Made by a program: the position numbers and the translations under genes. 64,000 nt of DNA from Portulaca oleracea. Lineage: Eukaryota; Streptophyta; Magnoliopsida; Caryophyllales; Portulacaceae. Of this stretch, positions 11,813-23,924 are shown one piece after another; within the stretch, counting starts at the first letter, position 1; each line of letters begins with the position of its first letter. Below the pieces are notes generated by a model. The model ran no database searches. It was not told where the DNA came from and saw nothing but the letters and a program-made list of their open reading frames with translations. The stretch spans positions 8,092,425 through 8,156,424 of the forward strand of contig CM055869.1 of the NCBI GenBank assembly GCA_029582165.1, written 5' to 3'.

Positions 11813-12360
11813 AGTAACTACTCAAAGAGATAGGATTGAGATCAAGCCCTGAAACCTTGAGTAACAACCCTTTTCTGGTGTTGTTTTGTGAATGGTTTTG
11901 GAAATGAGGAAATTACTTCTGTCTGATATATTTCTGACACTTTTAGATCTCTAGCTAGTTTTACCTTGCTAAACTCTTGAACCTCGATTCTAAAGCGAGA
12001 CTCGCGGTTTATAAAGTTTGTTTGATGGTTTTGTTTCCCCCTTGTTTTGTTGCATGAAATTTGGAGACTTCATATATGCAGTGATGTATTTTCTTTTTCT
12101 GAATCACAGTTATCTACTAACTAATATGTGCAAGGAAATGAGAATTTAGGTGAGCGAAATTTCTTGGCTTTTGGCAAAATTAGCAATGTAGATTCTAGAT
12201 AGCGAGCATTTGGCAAAATTAGCAATGTAGATTCTAAATAGCGATTTAAGTAGCAGATTTTTAATATAATAATATAATTTAGCGGGTAGTGAGTTTAAAG
12301 AAATTGGATGCAATAAATTTAGTTATTTTTTTATGGAAAATAAATTTAGTTGTTGGCTTA
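11813..12360. other. Upstream region of the OB-fold gene
   Basis: The bases just above 11812 are the likely 5' UTR and promoter of the minus-strand OB-fold gene. A 39-bp direct duplication lies at 12171-12248. No other gene is visible. Confidence 0.5.
12171..12248. repeat. 39-bp tandem duplication
   Basis: TTGGCAAAATTAGCAATGTA recurs exactly 39 bases later (12171 and 12210), and the following GATTCTARATAGCGA is also shared. Two copies only. Confidence 0.8.
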
Positions 12361-13512
12361 GGGGACGTTTGGTGTCCGGCTTTTGGGAGAAAATGGTTTT
12401 TTGGAGGATTTTTGGCTGTTTGACTAGTAAATATGTCAATTTGGGATGTTTGGTAAATTGGTGGATTATACTAGTTTTTTGCCCTCAAAAAGCCAAATTG
12501 TAAAAAGCTACTATGAGTAGCTTTTTGTAAATAGCTGTTGGTTTTTTATATTTTAAATTACCATATTGACCAATTAATTCACAAAAATTACACAAAATTG
12601 CTATCAAATAAAATAATTTAGGTCTAGTTCTTTTAATTGTTCTCTCATCCCTCACTTCAATTCACCGCAACACAAAAGAACGTCTGCTTCGTCGTCTGCC
12701 TTATCCAAGCACACTACGTTTCTCCAAGTTAATTATTAGGTATTTCACATAGTTAATTTATGTATGATGATACTTGTGTTCAAAATCTCCTAGTTCATTT
12801 GCTTTTCCTATTAATTTGGATATGAGACTTATATTGTCAATTTGTCATTATGGTTTATGTTGATAATGTAGTTACTAATTGATTATACATATACCTATTG
12901 TTTAGTAATTGCTACAAATAAATTATAAAATATCTACATTAAATTGTAAAAGTACATCGGGATTTTAAAAAAACTAAAAATGAATATAAATCATAATGTT
13001 AAACCTAAAAATGAATTACTACCTCCGTCCCATATTGTTTGTCCATCCAACTATATTTAAAAGTCCAATGGTCATGAGAAATGGGGTGAAAAATGTGTAA
13101 TGTGCCAGAATTGCCCTTACTTTTCTCGTGTGAAGAAAAATAAAAAAGAAATAAAAGAGTATTTATTAGGGGTATAATAGGAATTACAATTATTGGAATT
13201 ATAAAATGGACAAACATTTTGGGACAAAGGAGTTAGATAGATGGACAAACAATTTGGGACGGAGGTAGTATAATATGGACGGAAAAACCTAAAAGTAAAT
13301 TTTAAAAAATCATAATGTTAAAAAACATTAAAAATAAAGCCAAGGGTACAATTGGAAATTAGGAGAAAAAGTCATCCTACAAACATCTAACTCTACCAAA
13401 CACTTTTTTATACAAACAATTAATACAAACAGCTGACAAAAATTTAAGCGATCAAAGTAAAGCAACTAACTAAATGCAACTTAACAATGAACAAATCTGG
13501 GCCAAACCCCCC
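12361..13512. mobile_element. PIF/Harbinger-like non-autonomous element
   Basis: Left end GGGGACGTTTGG and right end GCCAAACCCCCC form an imperfect terminal inverted repeat flanked by TTA at 12358-12360 and 13513-13515, the usual PIF/Harbinger target. Subterminal sequences also mirror each other loosely (TTTGGTAAATT versus TCTACCAAACAC; TAGCTGTTGG versus CAAACAGCTGAC). No transposase is encoded. A Stowaway MITE (13019-13268) is nested within it. The TIR is short and imperfect, so the outer borders are tentative. Confidence 0.45.
13019..13268. mobile_element. Stowaway MITE (250 bp)
   Basis: Starts CTACCTCCGTCCCATATTGT and ends with the mirror image, a TIR of about 28 bp with one mismatch. It is flanked by TA at 13017-13018 and 13269-13270. 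The CTCCGTCC core and TA target are diagnostic of Stowaway (Tc1/mariner) MITEs. Confidence 0.9.
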
Positions 13513-13979
13513 TTAGTTGATTTGTTGAAGTTGAGATAAATTATATAAATAGTTTCCAACAACAAAATTTCTAAAAGATATATTTGACCAAATAAGTAGG
13601 GAAGGATATTCTTTGAGGGTCAAATATTAACTCTAATAATGTTTTGATTTCATCATGATCGGTTCCCCGCAAATAGTACAAGAAACACTCAAAGGAACAA
13701 CAGATTTTCTACATTGAGTATTTGGGCAAGAAGAGCATATCCACTTGCACATTATACTGATGGCACTTTAACGTTTCTCCAAATCATAGTGTTTGTTTAG
13801 TATGGCTAGTATAGTGTATGGGGATATGCTCTAGCTAGTCAGGGAGTTGTGTAGGATGCTCTTTGTCTACTTGGTTGACCTTTTTGCTAATGTTGTTTGT
13901 GCTGACTCTGTTGGTAAAACAAGAAAAAGAAAAGCAACGTGATGGTTTGATTATACTCATAGGACAACAATGCTACGTA

Positions 13980-14230
13980 TTTTGCATTACGATGTTTAAT
14001 AAACATTTTGAATAGTCCAAATTTATATTTTTGTAAATTTAATAATTTTTCTTTAGTAATTGTATATATTTATCAATTACAAAAATATAAAAATTATTAA
14101 CTAGATCAACAAATATAAAATAATATCCTAATTTTATCAATCATAGTAAAAAAAATATATTTTATTCATAATTTTATATTTATGAAAAAGCTAAATAAAT
14201 AATTATTTTTACATACTCGATAATTCAAAG
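13980..14230. repeat. AT-rich dispersed repeat related to 57292-57692
   Basis: Shares long stretches with 57360-57545, for example TATATATTTATCAATTA, CCTAATTTTATCAATCATAG and TTTTATATTTATGAAA, in the same order. Clear terminal inverted repeats are visible only in the 57-kb copy. Confidence 0.55.
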
Positions 14231-14544
14231 TAATGGGGTATGATCCAAAACGTTTTTGGATAAATATCAACTTAGAATTGGACACGTTTTTAGCTTGACC
14301 ATTCCTCCTTCAATTACCCGCCAGTATTTTGGTATGGCCCAACAATCTGTGAGCAAAGTATGTAATTGATTGGGAAACAAAGACACCATTCCTTGATGAA
14401 GGGACGAAGGAAAGAATCAAACCAAGCTGGACTGGGAGACTATTACTAGCTAGTAGAAATGAACAAAGTATTCTGCAATCCCAAGGAATTATTAGTTGAT
14501 GGAGATCTGGGCAAGCAGCAAACTTAATGATTGAAGCAAAATGG

Positions 14545-14550
14545 TATAAA
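14545..14550 (+). promoter_or_regulatory. Possible TATA box of the TAXIMIN-like gene
   Basis: TATAAA within ATGGTATAAATTCCC, about 170 bases before the first ATG of the TAXIMIN-like gene. Position and context fit, but the transcription start is unknown. Confidence 0.35.
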
Positions 14551-14720
14551 TTCCCACTTTAACCTCAAAAGTCAAAATCTTCCCTATTCCTCTTCCTGCT
14601 TTTATCCCTTTCTGTCTGTCCTACACTTTGTTTGAATTCCCTTGAAAAACATATGATATCCCACTACTTGTATGAGTTTCAACTTTTAACCATTTCTTTC
14701 AGATCAGATCAACCCTTGAA

Positions 14721-15135
14721 ATGAAAGAAACCATAGTACAAGTTGAAGTTCAGAATCATCAACATCATCATCAGAATCATCAACAACAACATAAACAAGG
14801 AGAAGAAGAAGAAAAAATGCGTAGAGGTTGCAGGCCATTGGCATTCTTGCTTGGATTTCCATTTGCCCTTTGTGCTCTTCTTCTATCTCTTGCTGGGGGC
14901 ATTGTTTGGATTCTTGGGTACGTGGGTATCTCTCCCTCTCTCTAGAATTTTGTTAATCAACTTTTCTTTGTCTAGAGTTGAAATTGATTGATAGTTACTG
15001 ATCAAATACAGGTCTTTGCTGAGTTATGTATGCCCATGTCTGAGATGCTGTGCAGAACTTGCAAACACAGCCATGGATATAATAAAGTTCCCCATCAATG
15101 TCTTCAGATGGTTTATCGACAAGATCCCCTGTTGA
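14721..15135 (+). CDS. TAXIMIN-like small cysteine-rich membrane/signalling protein
   Basis: Two exons, 14721-14917 and 15012-15135; 321 nt, 106 aa. The core reads CRPLAFLLGFPFALCALLL (hydrophobic segment), VWILG, a CPCLRCC cysteine cluster, and the C-terminal FRWFIDKIPC; the CRPL start, CPC.RCC cluster and terminal IPC match the plant TAXIMIN family (TAX1/TAX2). TAXIMIN peptides were described as signalling peptides affecting metabolism and lateral organ separation. Here the first ATG gives a 32-residue hydrophilic N-terminal extension rich in His, Gln and Glu (HQHHHQNHQQQHKQGEEEE), which the family, as I recall it, lacks. An in-frame ATG at 14817 would give 74 aa, close to the usual length. 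Which start is used is unresolved. An AATAAA at 15269-15274 is a candidate polyadenylation signal. Confidence 0.85.
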
Positions 15136-15348
15136 TTCCCACTTTGGTTTTGCTTAAATCATCATCTTGTATTTTTTGACTCTGTATTTTCATCCATTGT
15201 GTGTAAAATACTAGTTAAGAACTTAAGATGGAGATGTGTGGTTTCTAATTAAGACAAGTATTTTTATGAATAAATGGTCTATTGTTGTTGCCTTGTTGGC
15301 CTCCCTCTTATAGTTGCCTCTTTCTTTATTTCTTTTTAAAAAAATTAA

Positions 15349-15520
15349 GGCCCTGTTATTTGGATTGGATAAAATAAAATTTGGATGGATTGGATAAGTT
15401 AGATATGTTTTTTGGGAAATTGTATTTTTAGAAAGAAAACTTTTTTAGGGAATTGTGTAAGGTTGGATTGGATTGGATTGGACTGAATTGGAAAGAGTTA
15501 TCAATCCAAAAAACAGGACC
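15349..15520. mobile_element. Tourist-like MITE (172 bp)
   Basis: GGCCCTGTTATTTGGATTGG at the left is mirrored by ATCAATCCAAAAAACAGGACC-type sequence at the right, with TAA at 15346-15348 and 15521-15523. The TIR start and three-base target fit PIF/Harbinger MITEs. A related copy lies near 53610-53800. Confidence 0.75.
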
Positions 15521-15523
15521 TAA

Positions 15524-16691
15524 ATCATTAACTGAATTAAGACAGTAAAAAAAATGTCTAATTCAAATATCCGATTCAGTCCAACTAAAAATAACTAGGT
15601 ATGAATGTATGATCATTAATTTTTCGTCTCAATTCTAACTTTAACCGAATGGACCGAAAAGCCGCAAACGATATTTTTCATTTTCCAATTGATTGGACAT
15701 GATATTGACTCAAATCTAGGTTTGTTCAAATTATCCAACCTGAAAAATATCCGAAAATACTAAGTATTGTCGTATTGGACATCAACTTTCAGTCCGATGT
15801 CTCATTTAGACCCAAAATGACCGAACCCAAATATTTCACAACCCTAACCTGAATCAAATGTTAAGCCAAGTAATAATAATTCACACTTAACCCTTTGATT
15901 CATGTAAGCGAGTGAATTTGGTTGGAGAAGGGATATTGTCACTTTTTAGTTTTTAGCATTAATATGTGACGATATGTATTCCATTGATCATGAATATAAA
16001 TGTTGCTCGTGGTGTTTCTAAAAAAATAATAATTTACATTCATCAAAATCGTAATACTAACGAGTATTCTCCAATTGCTCACTTATTGTGCCTAGACATC
16101 AATATTGTTAGGATAGACCTATTCAAAATTCGAGTAGGGTTGGAAATCACCTGATCCTTGACTCAAATTCGACCAGGACTTCGAGTTGGGGTTCCCTAAC
16201 CCTATGGGTCACATGGCAAGTCATCAAACCCAAAATGTGAAATTTAATGTTTTATCATTTTATTTACTTTTATTGAAAAAAGTCCTAAAATCTTATTATG
16301 TGTTATTTAAAATACATTCTCTCATTATTATGAAACTCATTCTATAATTCATATAATAAAATATATGTATTTTTAAATATATATTTATCATATATTGATA
16401 ATTTAAAATCTAAATTAATTGACATAAATTCTAAATTTAATTATTTATACACTTTTTATGCATTTATTTATTTTATATTAATGTTTAAACTTCTATTATA
16501 TATTTATGTAGTTTTAACTATTTTTTTTTTCAAAATTTTGTACTCAATTTTCAAGCATAAAATTGATTAACTTAGTTTCTAAATTATTCATTAGTTCACT
16601 CTTAAAGCATTTATTTATTTACTTCATATTGCAAAGTAATAATTTTTTATATATTTGTCTTATATCTGGCTGATGATGTAATGACAGGCTT
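15524..16691. other. Intergenic region, TAXIMIN-like gene to tRNA-Gly
   Basis: AT-rich, with fragments rich in CCGA/GACC words (about 15600-15850 and 16125-16250) that recall the dispersed repeat at 8815 and 50880. From about 16250 to 16680 the DNA is nearly pure A/T. No gene recognised. Confidence 0.5.
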
Positions 16692-16763
16692 GCGTTTGTA
16701 GTGCAACGGTTAGGATAATTGCCTTCCAAGCAATAGACCCGGGTTCGACTCCCGGCAAACGCA
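16692..16763 (+). tRNA. tRNA-Gly (anticodon UCC)
   Basis: A 72-nt cloverleaf: acceptor stem GCGTTTG/CAAACGC with A discriminator, D-arm region TAGTGCAACGGTTAGGATA, anticodon stem ATTGC/GCAAT around loop CTTCCAA (anticodon TCC), and T arm CCGGGTTCGACTCCCGG with a perfect B box. No intron. It reads Gly GGA codons (GGG by wobble). Its 3' end is only 121 bases before the ATG of the ERL1-like gene in the same direction, so it lies in that gene's promoter or leader. The acceptor stem pairs fully, which suggests a functional gene. Confidence 0.96.
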
Positions 16764-16884
16764 CATATTTTCCATTTTGTTTCTCCTGGGAACTTTGAAT
16801 TTTGCCCGGCCTAAATTATTCTGTATGAATGAATCTTCATTTTTAGAGTGAAGGAAGCAATTGAAGAGTCTCAGATATTCAAGA

Positions 16885-19800
16885 ATGGCTTGTTGCAAAG
16901 CGCTCTGTAGCATTCCACTGATTCGACGTTCTTCATCGGCCTTATTTTCTGTAGCCCGTTTCTCTTCTTTCTCTCCCTCTCATCGTCCTCTTCCTCGAGC
17001 CCGTAGAGTGACTCTATCAGCTTCTGCTTCTTCTATTCAAGACTCAACTTCTACAGAACACCCATCTTCCTCCATGAAACGTTCTTGGAAACCCACTTGC
17101 TTGTACTACACACAAGGCAAGTGCACCATGGTAAGTAACTAAGTACCCCCCTCCCCCTTCTCTTCAGAAATGATTTGTTTCTGTGCTTGTTTTAGTGGAA
17201 GCTAGGGTATTTATGGTAGAATGTGAACTGGGTTGTGTTAAATTTTGATGGGTTCAATGCGATGTAATTAGTTTGAAGGGATTTAAGTTGTTTGGCTTTG
17301 TGGGTGTTGTGTTGAACTTGAAAGATATTTTGCATACCACCTGTTCGAGAAAATGTCTAGCTGAATGGGTGGAGTAGCTATATATGCCTTTCCTTTCCTT
17401 TTCTTTCTTTTTTATCGGAATTGTGAGGAAATTACCAGTAATGATGTCAGGTTCATTCTCTGGCTTTGGTCACCCACTCCCAAAGCCTTGAAACGTTTAA
17501 TTGTCTTCATTAAGTAAGCTAATTAACAAGGATAAAAGGCAAGTGCACTTAACTTCTATGACCCTATTCCTAGATATCGTACATGCCTATCGCAAATGAT
17601 GTCTTCATGAGCTGCAAATGTGCCAAGCCCTGCATTAGGATCTTAGATATCCGCAAAAAAGTTCAATCCTGGGCATCGGCGTAAATGATACTAGCCTCCC
17701 CACATTCTTGTAATTTGGGGGCAAGGCTACTATGTAGGTGGGAATCTCAAGTTATGGATATGGATTTGAGTCTTCTTCCCTTCCAAAGATCTCCACTTTG
17801 CTAAAAATGATTAGCTGCTTATCTGCTTGTGATGTTTGTGCTTCTATGGTCTGTCCTTTTCTGTAATGTTGTTATTCAGCTAATCTGCTGAGTATGTTTC
17901 CATGTATTGAATGCAACTCATCTGTATGCAGATGGATGATCCTGTGCATCTGGATAAATTCAGCCACAGTTGCTCCGTCCCCCTTGAAGGAAATGTTGCT
18001 CAATCCAGAAACCTACGTTCACAGCATGTTGATTTTTTCTTGGTGCTTGATTTGGAAGGAAAAGTTGAGATTTTAGAGTTTCCAGTCATCATGGTTGATG
18101 CCACTACAATGGAAGTCGTCAACTTTTTCCACAGGTTTTACCGTTCTCTCACAAGATGAATCCATATTCCCCCAATCTTCTCCGTCTAGTAATGTAGGAT
18201 TTTCAAAAACTTCTTAAACATGATAGTGTTGGTCATGCTATCTCAATCAATTGCTTGCCTGTGGTACATGTAAATACCAATTTTAATCTAGGAAAGCGAG
18301 GCTGAGAAACGCTCACGAAAGCACAAAGCCCAAACTCCTACGCCTTGCTATAAAAGGTCAAAAATTCTGTCTCATTTTTATCCCTCTCTCTATCCCTCGT
18401 TGCCCAAAAGAATGCAAAGCATGTGGTTTTTTGGTAGTTATAATACAGTCTAAGACTCTAAGTCACTTTTTGATGCGATATCTGACTGTCAAAGTATTAT
18501 GCTTGGAAATGATTTTTAGCATAAGTATGCCTCTTGTCCAAAAAGCATGCGCCTTCGACTTGAAGCCCCCTTTCTTGCTTTTGTGTGCCTCGAATAAGGT
18601 TGCACATTTTTTCTGCTTGGGATTGAAAAGTGCATTCTGCTTGCAGCCTGCCTTGTGTAGCCTACCCGACCCTAGTGCGTAATGTACTAACCTCAGAAGT
18701 TCAAAATGGTTACTGCCCTCAATTGACAATCAAATCCAAATTGAAAGACCCTTTGTTTTTTCCTTTTTTGTTGAAGGGCTTAGAACGTCGTAACCTTTTA
18801 TCCTTGATTAAAATTGCCTATAATACACTTGCACATAATCATGAATTGGTGTTACACATACTCATATCTTCACTTCTTTCTGTCCTAAGTGAGTTTAGTT
18901 CTACCATTGTTTGGTAGGTCCAGCTTTCCTGATAATGTACCCTAGAGAAGTTAAGTCCCCCCCCCCCCCCCAAACAAAAAAAAAGATCCCCCGTTAACAG
19001 ATGAATGGTTAATATTTCTCCCTCTATGCATTATTGCTATAACTTGACCGCATTTTCCAGTCAATTTCCTTCTCTCTTTTTTTGTTGAAGAATGGCGCGG
19101 TGGATATGATTTACTTTCTAGATTCTGTACCTGCTGTTGAGCTTGTAAATCTATCTTGCTTGATCCCTGTTAGAATGTTGCTTATTCATTATTTTTTGTA
19201 TATCATCTGCAGGTTCGTTAGGCCTTCAAATATGTCTGAACAGAGGATAAATGAATATATTGAAGGAAAATATGGGAAACTAGGAGTTGATCGGTATTTC
19301 TCTTACCCTTTGGAGGTGTTTAGGACTGTTCTTAGTTATAGCTTTGATTCTGTTTTGGAAAATCATGAGTGTATTGTCAAGACGGGTGTACTATGATTTA
19401 GTTATCCTATACCCCTGTATGTTTGTCAAGATGCTTCAAAATTTTGATGATTTAGGGAGCTTGTCTCATTAACTTTCTGGAGAAGAAGATTTTTCCTAAA
19501 AAGAATTTTGAAACTAAAGAAACAGATGGCAACAAGCAAGCCAAAAGACAAAAAATATTGAACCAAATAAAGAAATTTTGCTTAAATCCCATATGGTCTG
19601 ATCAGTGTCACTTATTATCGTGGGCAACATGTTTGCGGATTTTTTGCTTTATTGTTCCATCCTAAGCCCTTGGTTTGAATTTCTGCTGGGTATCTTCATT
19701 CTGAATGCAAGGTGCAGCTTTAAATTATATTTGTACAAAGCAGGGTGCTGATGTGATTAAATTAACTATTTGCAGTGTCTGGCACGATACAGCTATGCCA

Positions 19801-21274
19801 TTTGTGGATGTCATCCGGGAATTTGAGGCTTGGATGACTCACCATAACTTGTGGAGAAAGGAACTTCATGGACCTCTCCAGAAGGCTGCATTTGTGACTT
19901 GGTACGTGTTTTCCTTGTAACGATATGATATTTTCTGAATCTTGGCCCATGATGCTAGAATTTCCCTTTGATAATTACTAGAGTACATTCAATTGTGTGC
20001 TCGATTGCCGTTGTAATTCTGTGTGTGCTTGATGGGGTTTTAGTGTTGTCAAAAATGAGGGTGTTTCAGGTGGGTTTTTGATAGTCCTGTCGGTTTATGT
20101 TTCCCTCATGATTTTAATGACACATCATGAAGAGCTCGTTGTGGTAAATGGGCAATGCTGGAAGGGCATGACTCTGGGTTCCTTGAATTGTATTTGATAC
20201 AAATTCCTTCTTGTGGGAAATACATCTTTTCTGAAGTGGATGGTAATGAGAAGATGGTGTTCATTTGTGATGTATGCTTCGGGTTCCTTGAATTGTACTA
20301 CATGCAAATTCCTTGTTTGGTTTATACTTCCATAATTGAATTTGCTGCTGCTCTGTGGAGAATGTTGCATTGAACTTGCTTCCATAGTGAGAAATTTAAG
20401 TGCAAGGAAAACGAACTTCTAGGAGTTTTTCCATCTTATCCTTCCTGAAATATCGTTGTCTACTTTTTCTTGTTCCTTTTCTGCTTCTATTGCCCAACTT
20501 GATGGTTTCTGAGAAACTATCTTCTTGTTCCATGTTTATTTTTGCTTCTGTCCATTGCTGTGCAGGCACACATAGTGTTTTTCCTTTTTTGGGAGTGATT
20601 TCAGATTGTTTGTAGATGCCTCGATGCTTATGATTTCTTTTGCCGACAGTGGCAATTGGGACATAAAAACAAAAATTCCACAGCAATGTCAAGTGAGTGG
20701 CATGAAGATTCCCCCTTACTTTATGGAGTGGATCAATTTGAAAGATGTTTATTTGAATTTCTACAATCAGAGGGTAAGTTTATCAGTCTTTGTATATGAG
20801 AATGGTCTCCCTTTAGATGATAATGAGTTTTTGAACTCGATCTTGTGCAATGAGTGCACAATATCCCTTTGCTACTAAATACCCTTGTTGGATAGCATCA
20901 GCGTGTCACTTTCTGTATTCATTCTTACAGGCACCAGGAATGAGGTCTATGTTGAACGAACTTGAACTTCCATTGGTAGGAAGTCATCACCTCGGAATTG
21001 ACGACACAAAGAACATCGTAAGGGTGTTGCAAAAGATGCTAGCAGACGGGGCGTTAATTCAGACCACTGCAAGGAGGGATCCTACCAATCCTAAAACTGT
21101 GGAATTCCTTTTCAAAAATCGTATCAGGTATCATTATTACTTTCCTGGTTGTCTGTCGCTTGTGGGCTTGTAAATCAATAATGTGCTTCTGTAATTGTAT
21201 TGGATTTGGTTCGATTCAACATCAATCACCTTCCGAGTTGTGATCAATGCCCTGTTGTTTGTAATTGTAGGTGA
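16885..21274 (+). CDS. ERL1: ERI1-like 3'-5' exonuclease (ERL1 type), likely plastid
   Basis: Seven exons: 16885-17130, 17932-18134, 19213-19293, 19776-19901, 20650-20773, 20931-21127, 21271-21274; 981 nt, 326 aa, all GT/AG and in frame. Residues 1-60 are Ser/Arg-rich with few acidic residues, as in plastid transit peptides. A Cys/His cluster (C72, C80, H94, C96; CLYYTQGKCT...HSC) precedes a DEDDh exonuclease domain: FFLVLDLEG (D122, E124), GNWDIKTK (D223), and HHLGIDDTKN (H280, D285). ERI1-family enzymes trim RNA 3' ends. Plant ERL1 was reported to act in chloroplasts on 5S rRNA maturation. The last exon supplies one base of the final Arg codon plus the TGA. The match to At3g15140 rests on memory. 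Confidence 0.9.
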
Positions 21275-22180
21275 GATCCACAAGAAAATAGCTGGGGTTA
21301 TGTTTCAAAACTTTAGGAAATTGACATTGTAACTTGTAAGTAGGCATACTATACTTTTGTGTACTCAGAAAGTTAAATTTATGTATGTAAGGACAGTGAA
21401 TTTTGTCATTCAATTTTGATAGAAGCATTCAGCTTCAGACTATTTGGCTCTGGGCAAACATATTACAGATTTACAATTGGATAAACTGGTTGTCTGGGGT
21501 CAATTTATTGGCATTCAGAGAGAGACAATCCTTAATACAGTAGTTAATTAATACTAATGGGTTATTTATACAGTTTTGGAGCTCTATTTGTAAAGAATTT
21601 TAGGGTTATTCAGCCAAAGGCATTTCATGTGTTTGGTAGGGTGAAAAATTTTACCCTTTATTTTCTATCTTTATTTTTTTATTTTAGTCTCTTTAATGTT
21701 TATTTTATTTCCATAACCTTGTAGGTTATTTTAAATAAAGTATCACATAAGTCTAATAATAGTATATAATACTAATTTGCATATTATTAATGTTTGATAT
21801 ATTAATTGAAATTATTATGGATTTTTAGTATTGGTAATATATGAATGCAGGGTAGAATGTGCCAAATATAATTTCAGACAAAATTATATTGTTGTATTTG
21901 GCGGCAAACGTTTGGTGGGAAAATTAGAGAAAAAGGGAGGTCTGATTGGATGTTATTCCGATGCCAAATCAGAAGTCCACACTCTATTCTCAGCACGTAC
22001 TGTACAACCACTCAGCCCCTTCCTCTCTACTGCAAAGTCCTTACTCCTTACAACTAAATTAAAATTTATGTTTATTTCATACTAAAAACACTATTGTTTG
22101 ATATTCTCTTATTTTAGTGGATTCCATTTGACTTTTGTTTTTGTTTTTGATAAACCAAAACTATTCTTCATCTCATGGCA
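21275..22180. other. Intergenic region after the ERL1-like gene
   Basis: The first ~200 bases are the likely 3' UTR. The rest is AT-rich. A short open stretch at 21831-22085 has no family signature. No repeat ends were recognised. Confidence 0.5.
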
Positions 22181-22398
22181 TGTTGATGTTCGTTTATGGT
22201 ATAATTGATGTTCGTTTAGGGTATAGTTGATGTTCATTCTGGATATAGGTGTTGTTCATTTATGGTATAGTTGACATTTGTTTATGGTATAATTGATGTT
22301 CATTCTGGGTATATGTGATGTTCATTTATGGTATAGTTGACGTTCGTTTATAGTATAGTTGATGTCCATTCTGAGTATAGATGATGTTCATTTTAGGT
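22181..22398 (+). repeat. 22-bp minisatellite with a 66-bp higher-order period
   Basis: Ten consecutive units of about 22 bp, consensus ATAGTTGATGTTCATTTATG plus GT. Units alternate in three types: one with TTCATTCTGG, one with GTTCATTTATGG and one with GACRTTYGTTTATRG. The order repeats about every 66 bp in the last eight units. There are no spacers, so it is a tandem satellite and not a CRISPR array. Confidence 0.88.
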
Positions 22399-22624
22399 TT
22401 TCTAGAGTTGCGAATTAATTAGCATGTCATTGAAAATCACATTGTATAAATTGCTCTCTTTTTCCCCGCCAAGAAAAAAAAGAAAAAGGTTGTAACATTT
22501 ATTATTCATATTTTCCCAACCAAAAAAAAAAAAGCAAGATTAATACCCATTCTTGATCTTGGAACCAATGGTTATGATTTGCTATGCTTTTCTTCTCACA
22601 AAATCCTTCCTCTCATTATATCAA

Positions 22625-23320
22625 TTCCCTTAACTTTTTATTTTTAATTTTTTTAATTTTTTAATTTTTAATTTTATTTATTTTTATTATTCAATTTTTT
22701 TTAAAATTTTAAATTATTGTTATTTTTATTTTTTTTGAATTTTGAATTTTTATGTTTATTTTTGAATTTTTGAATTTTTGAAAATTTAAATTTTATAACC
22801 TTTTTATTTTTGATTTTGTAATTTTTTATTATTAAATTGTTTTAACATTTATTTTAAAGTTTTAAATTTTTTAGTAATTTAAATTATTAACTTAAATATT
22901 TTAATTTTGAAAATTTGAATTATTATTTTTCAAATTTTAAGTTTTTTAAAAATTTTAAATTTTAAACTTTTTGGTTTATAAATTTTTCGTGTTTTAATTT
23001 TTTAATTTTTAAATTACTAAATCTTTCAGTTATTTAAATATTTGAAAATGATAAAATTTTAAACTTTAACTTTTAATATGTTCATTTTGTATATTTAATA
23101 TAATATATTTACAAAAACATATCTAAATTTATATAAACTTACCAAAAGTTAGAAAAAATTACCAAAATTTATTAAAACTTACCAAAACTTACCAAAAGTA
23201 ATATTTATGATACCTACCACTTACCATTGAAATTTACAGGCCCAACAAATAGGGAAAAATGATTTCTCACTGCAATATTGCATAAAAAGTATTTTATGAA
23301 AATCTCCTAAAATTAACTTT
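22625..23320. repeat. Low-complexity T/A-rich tract
   Basis: Several hundred bases made almost only of TTTTAATTTTT-type words, ending with short repeats of ACTTACCAAAA (about 23137-23200). No coding or transposon signal. Confidence 0.75.
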
Positions 23321-23326
23321 TCCTTA

Positions 23327-23870
23327 TCTATATACTTATAATGACAATCTATGTGGGACCCAGCAAATACTGCAACGAGAGCGTTTCAAGGAGTCTCAAC
23401 CAATCACAATTAAGAAAAAAAGGACCCAATTTTTAATAATTTTTAATTTTATTTTCAATCGAATTTTATTATAAACCTAAGCTGTTTGGGACTCTAACAC
23501 CAATTATAGTTGTTCCATAACTGTTTTAAATTTTATTTTATTTTAGAATTAAAAAAAAACTATTACAAATCTCATACGACTTTGGACTTTAATAACGTTT
23601 CCAACTGTTCCATATCTATATATATTATAATAGAAATCATTGTGGGTCCCGCAAAATAGAGCCACGGGAGTGACTGCAGGGGAATTGGCCAATCATAACG
23701 TATAAAATTATATTATTTTTACTATTTTCAGTTTTTTTATTTCAATCCAGATTTTATTTCAAAATTAAAAAAATCATAAAGTATCACTGATCATTAACTG
23801 CTTTGGACTCTGGATTAAATTATTTTGGTGTTGCCTATAATAATAATAATAATAATAATCTGTATATACT

Positions 23871-23924
<54 letters not shown>

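Noticed and set aside
22181..22398. Regular short repeats that could suggest a CRISPR array
   Set aside because: The 22-bp units follow each other with no unique spacers, and the genome is plant nuclear.
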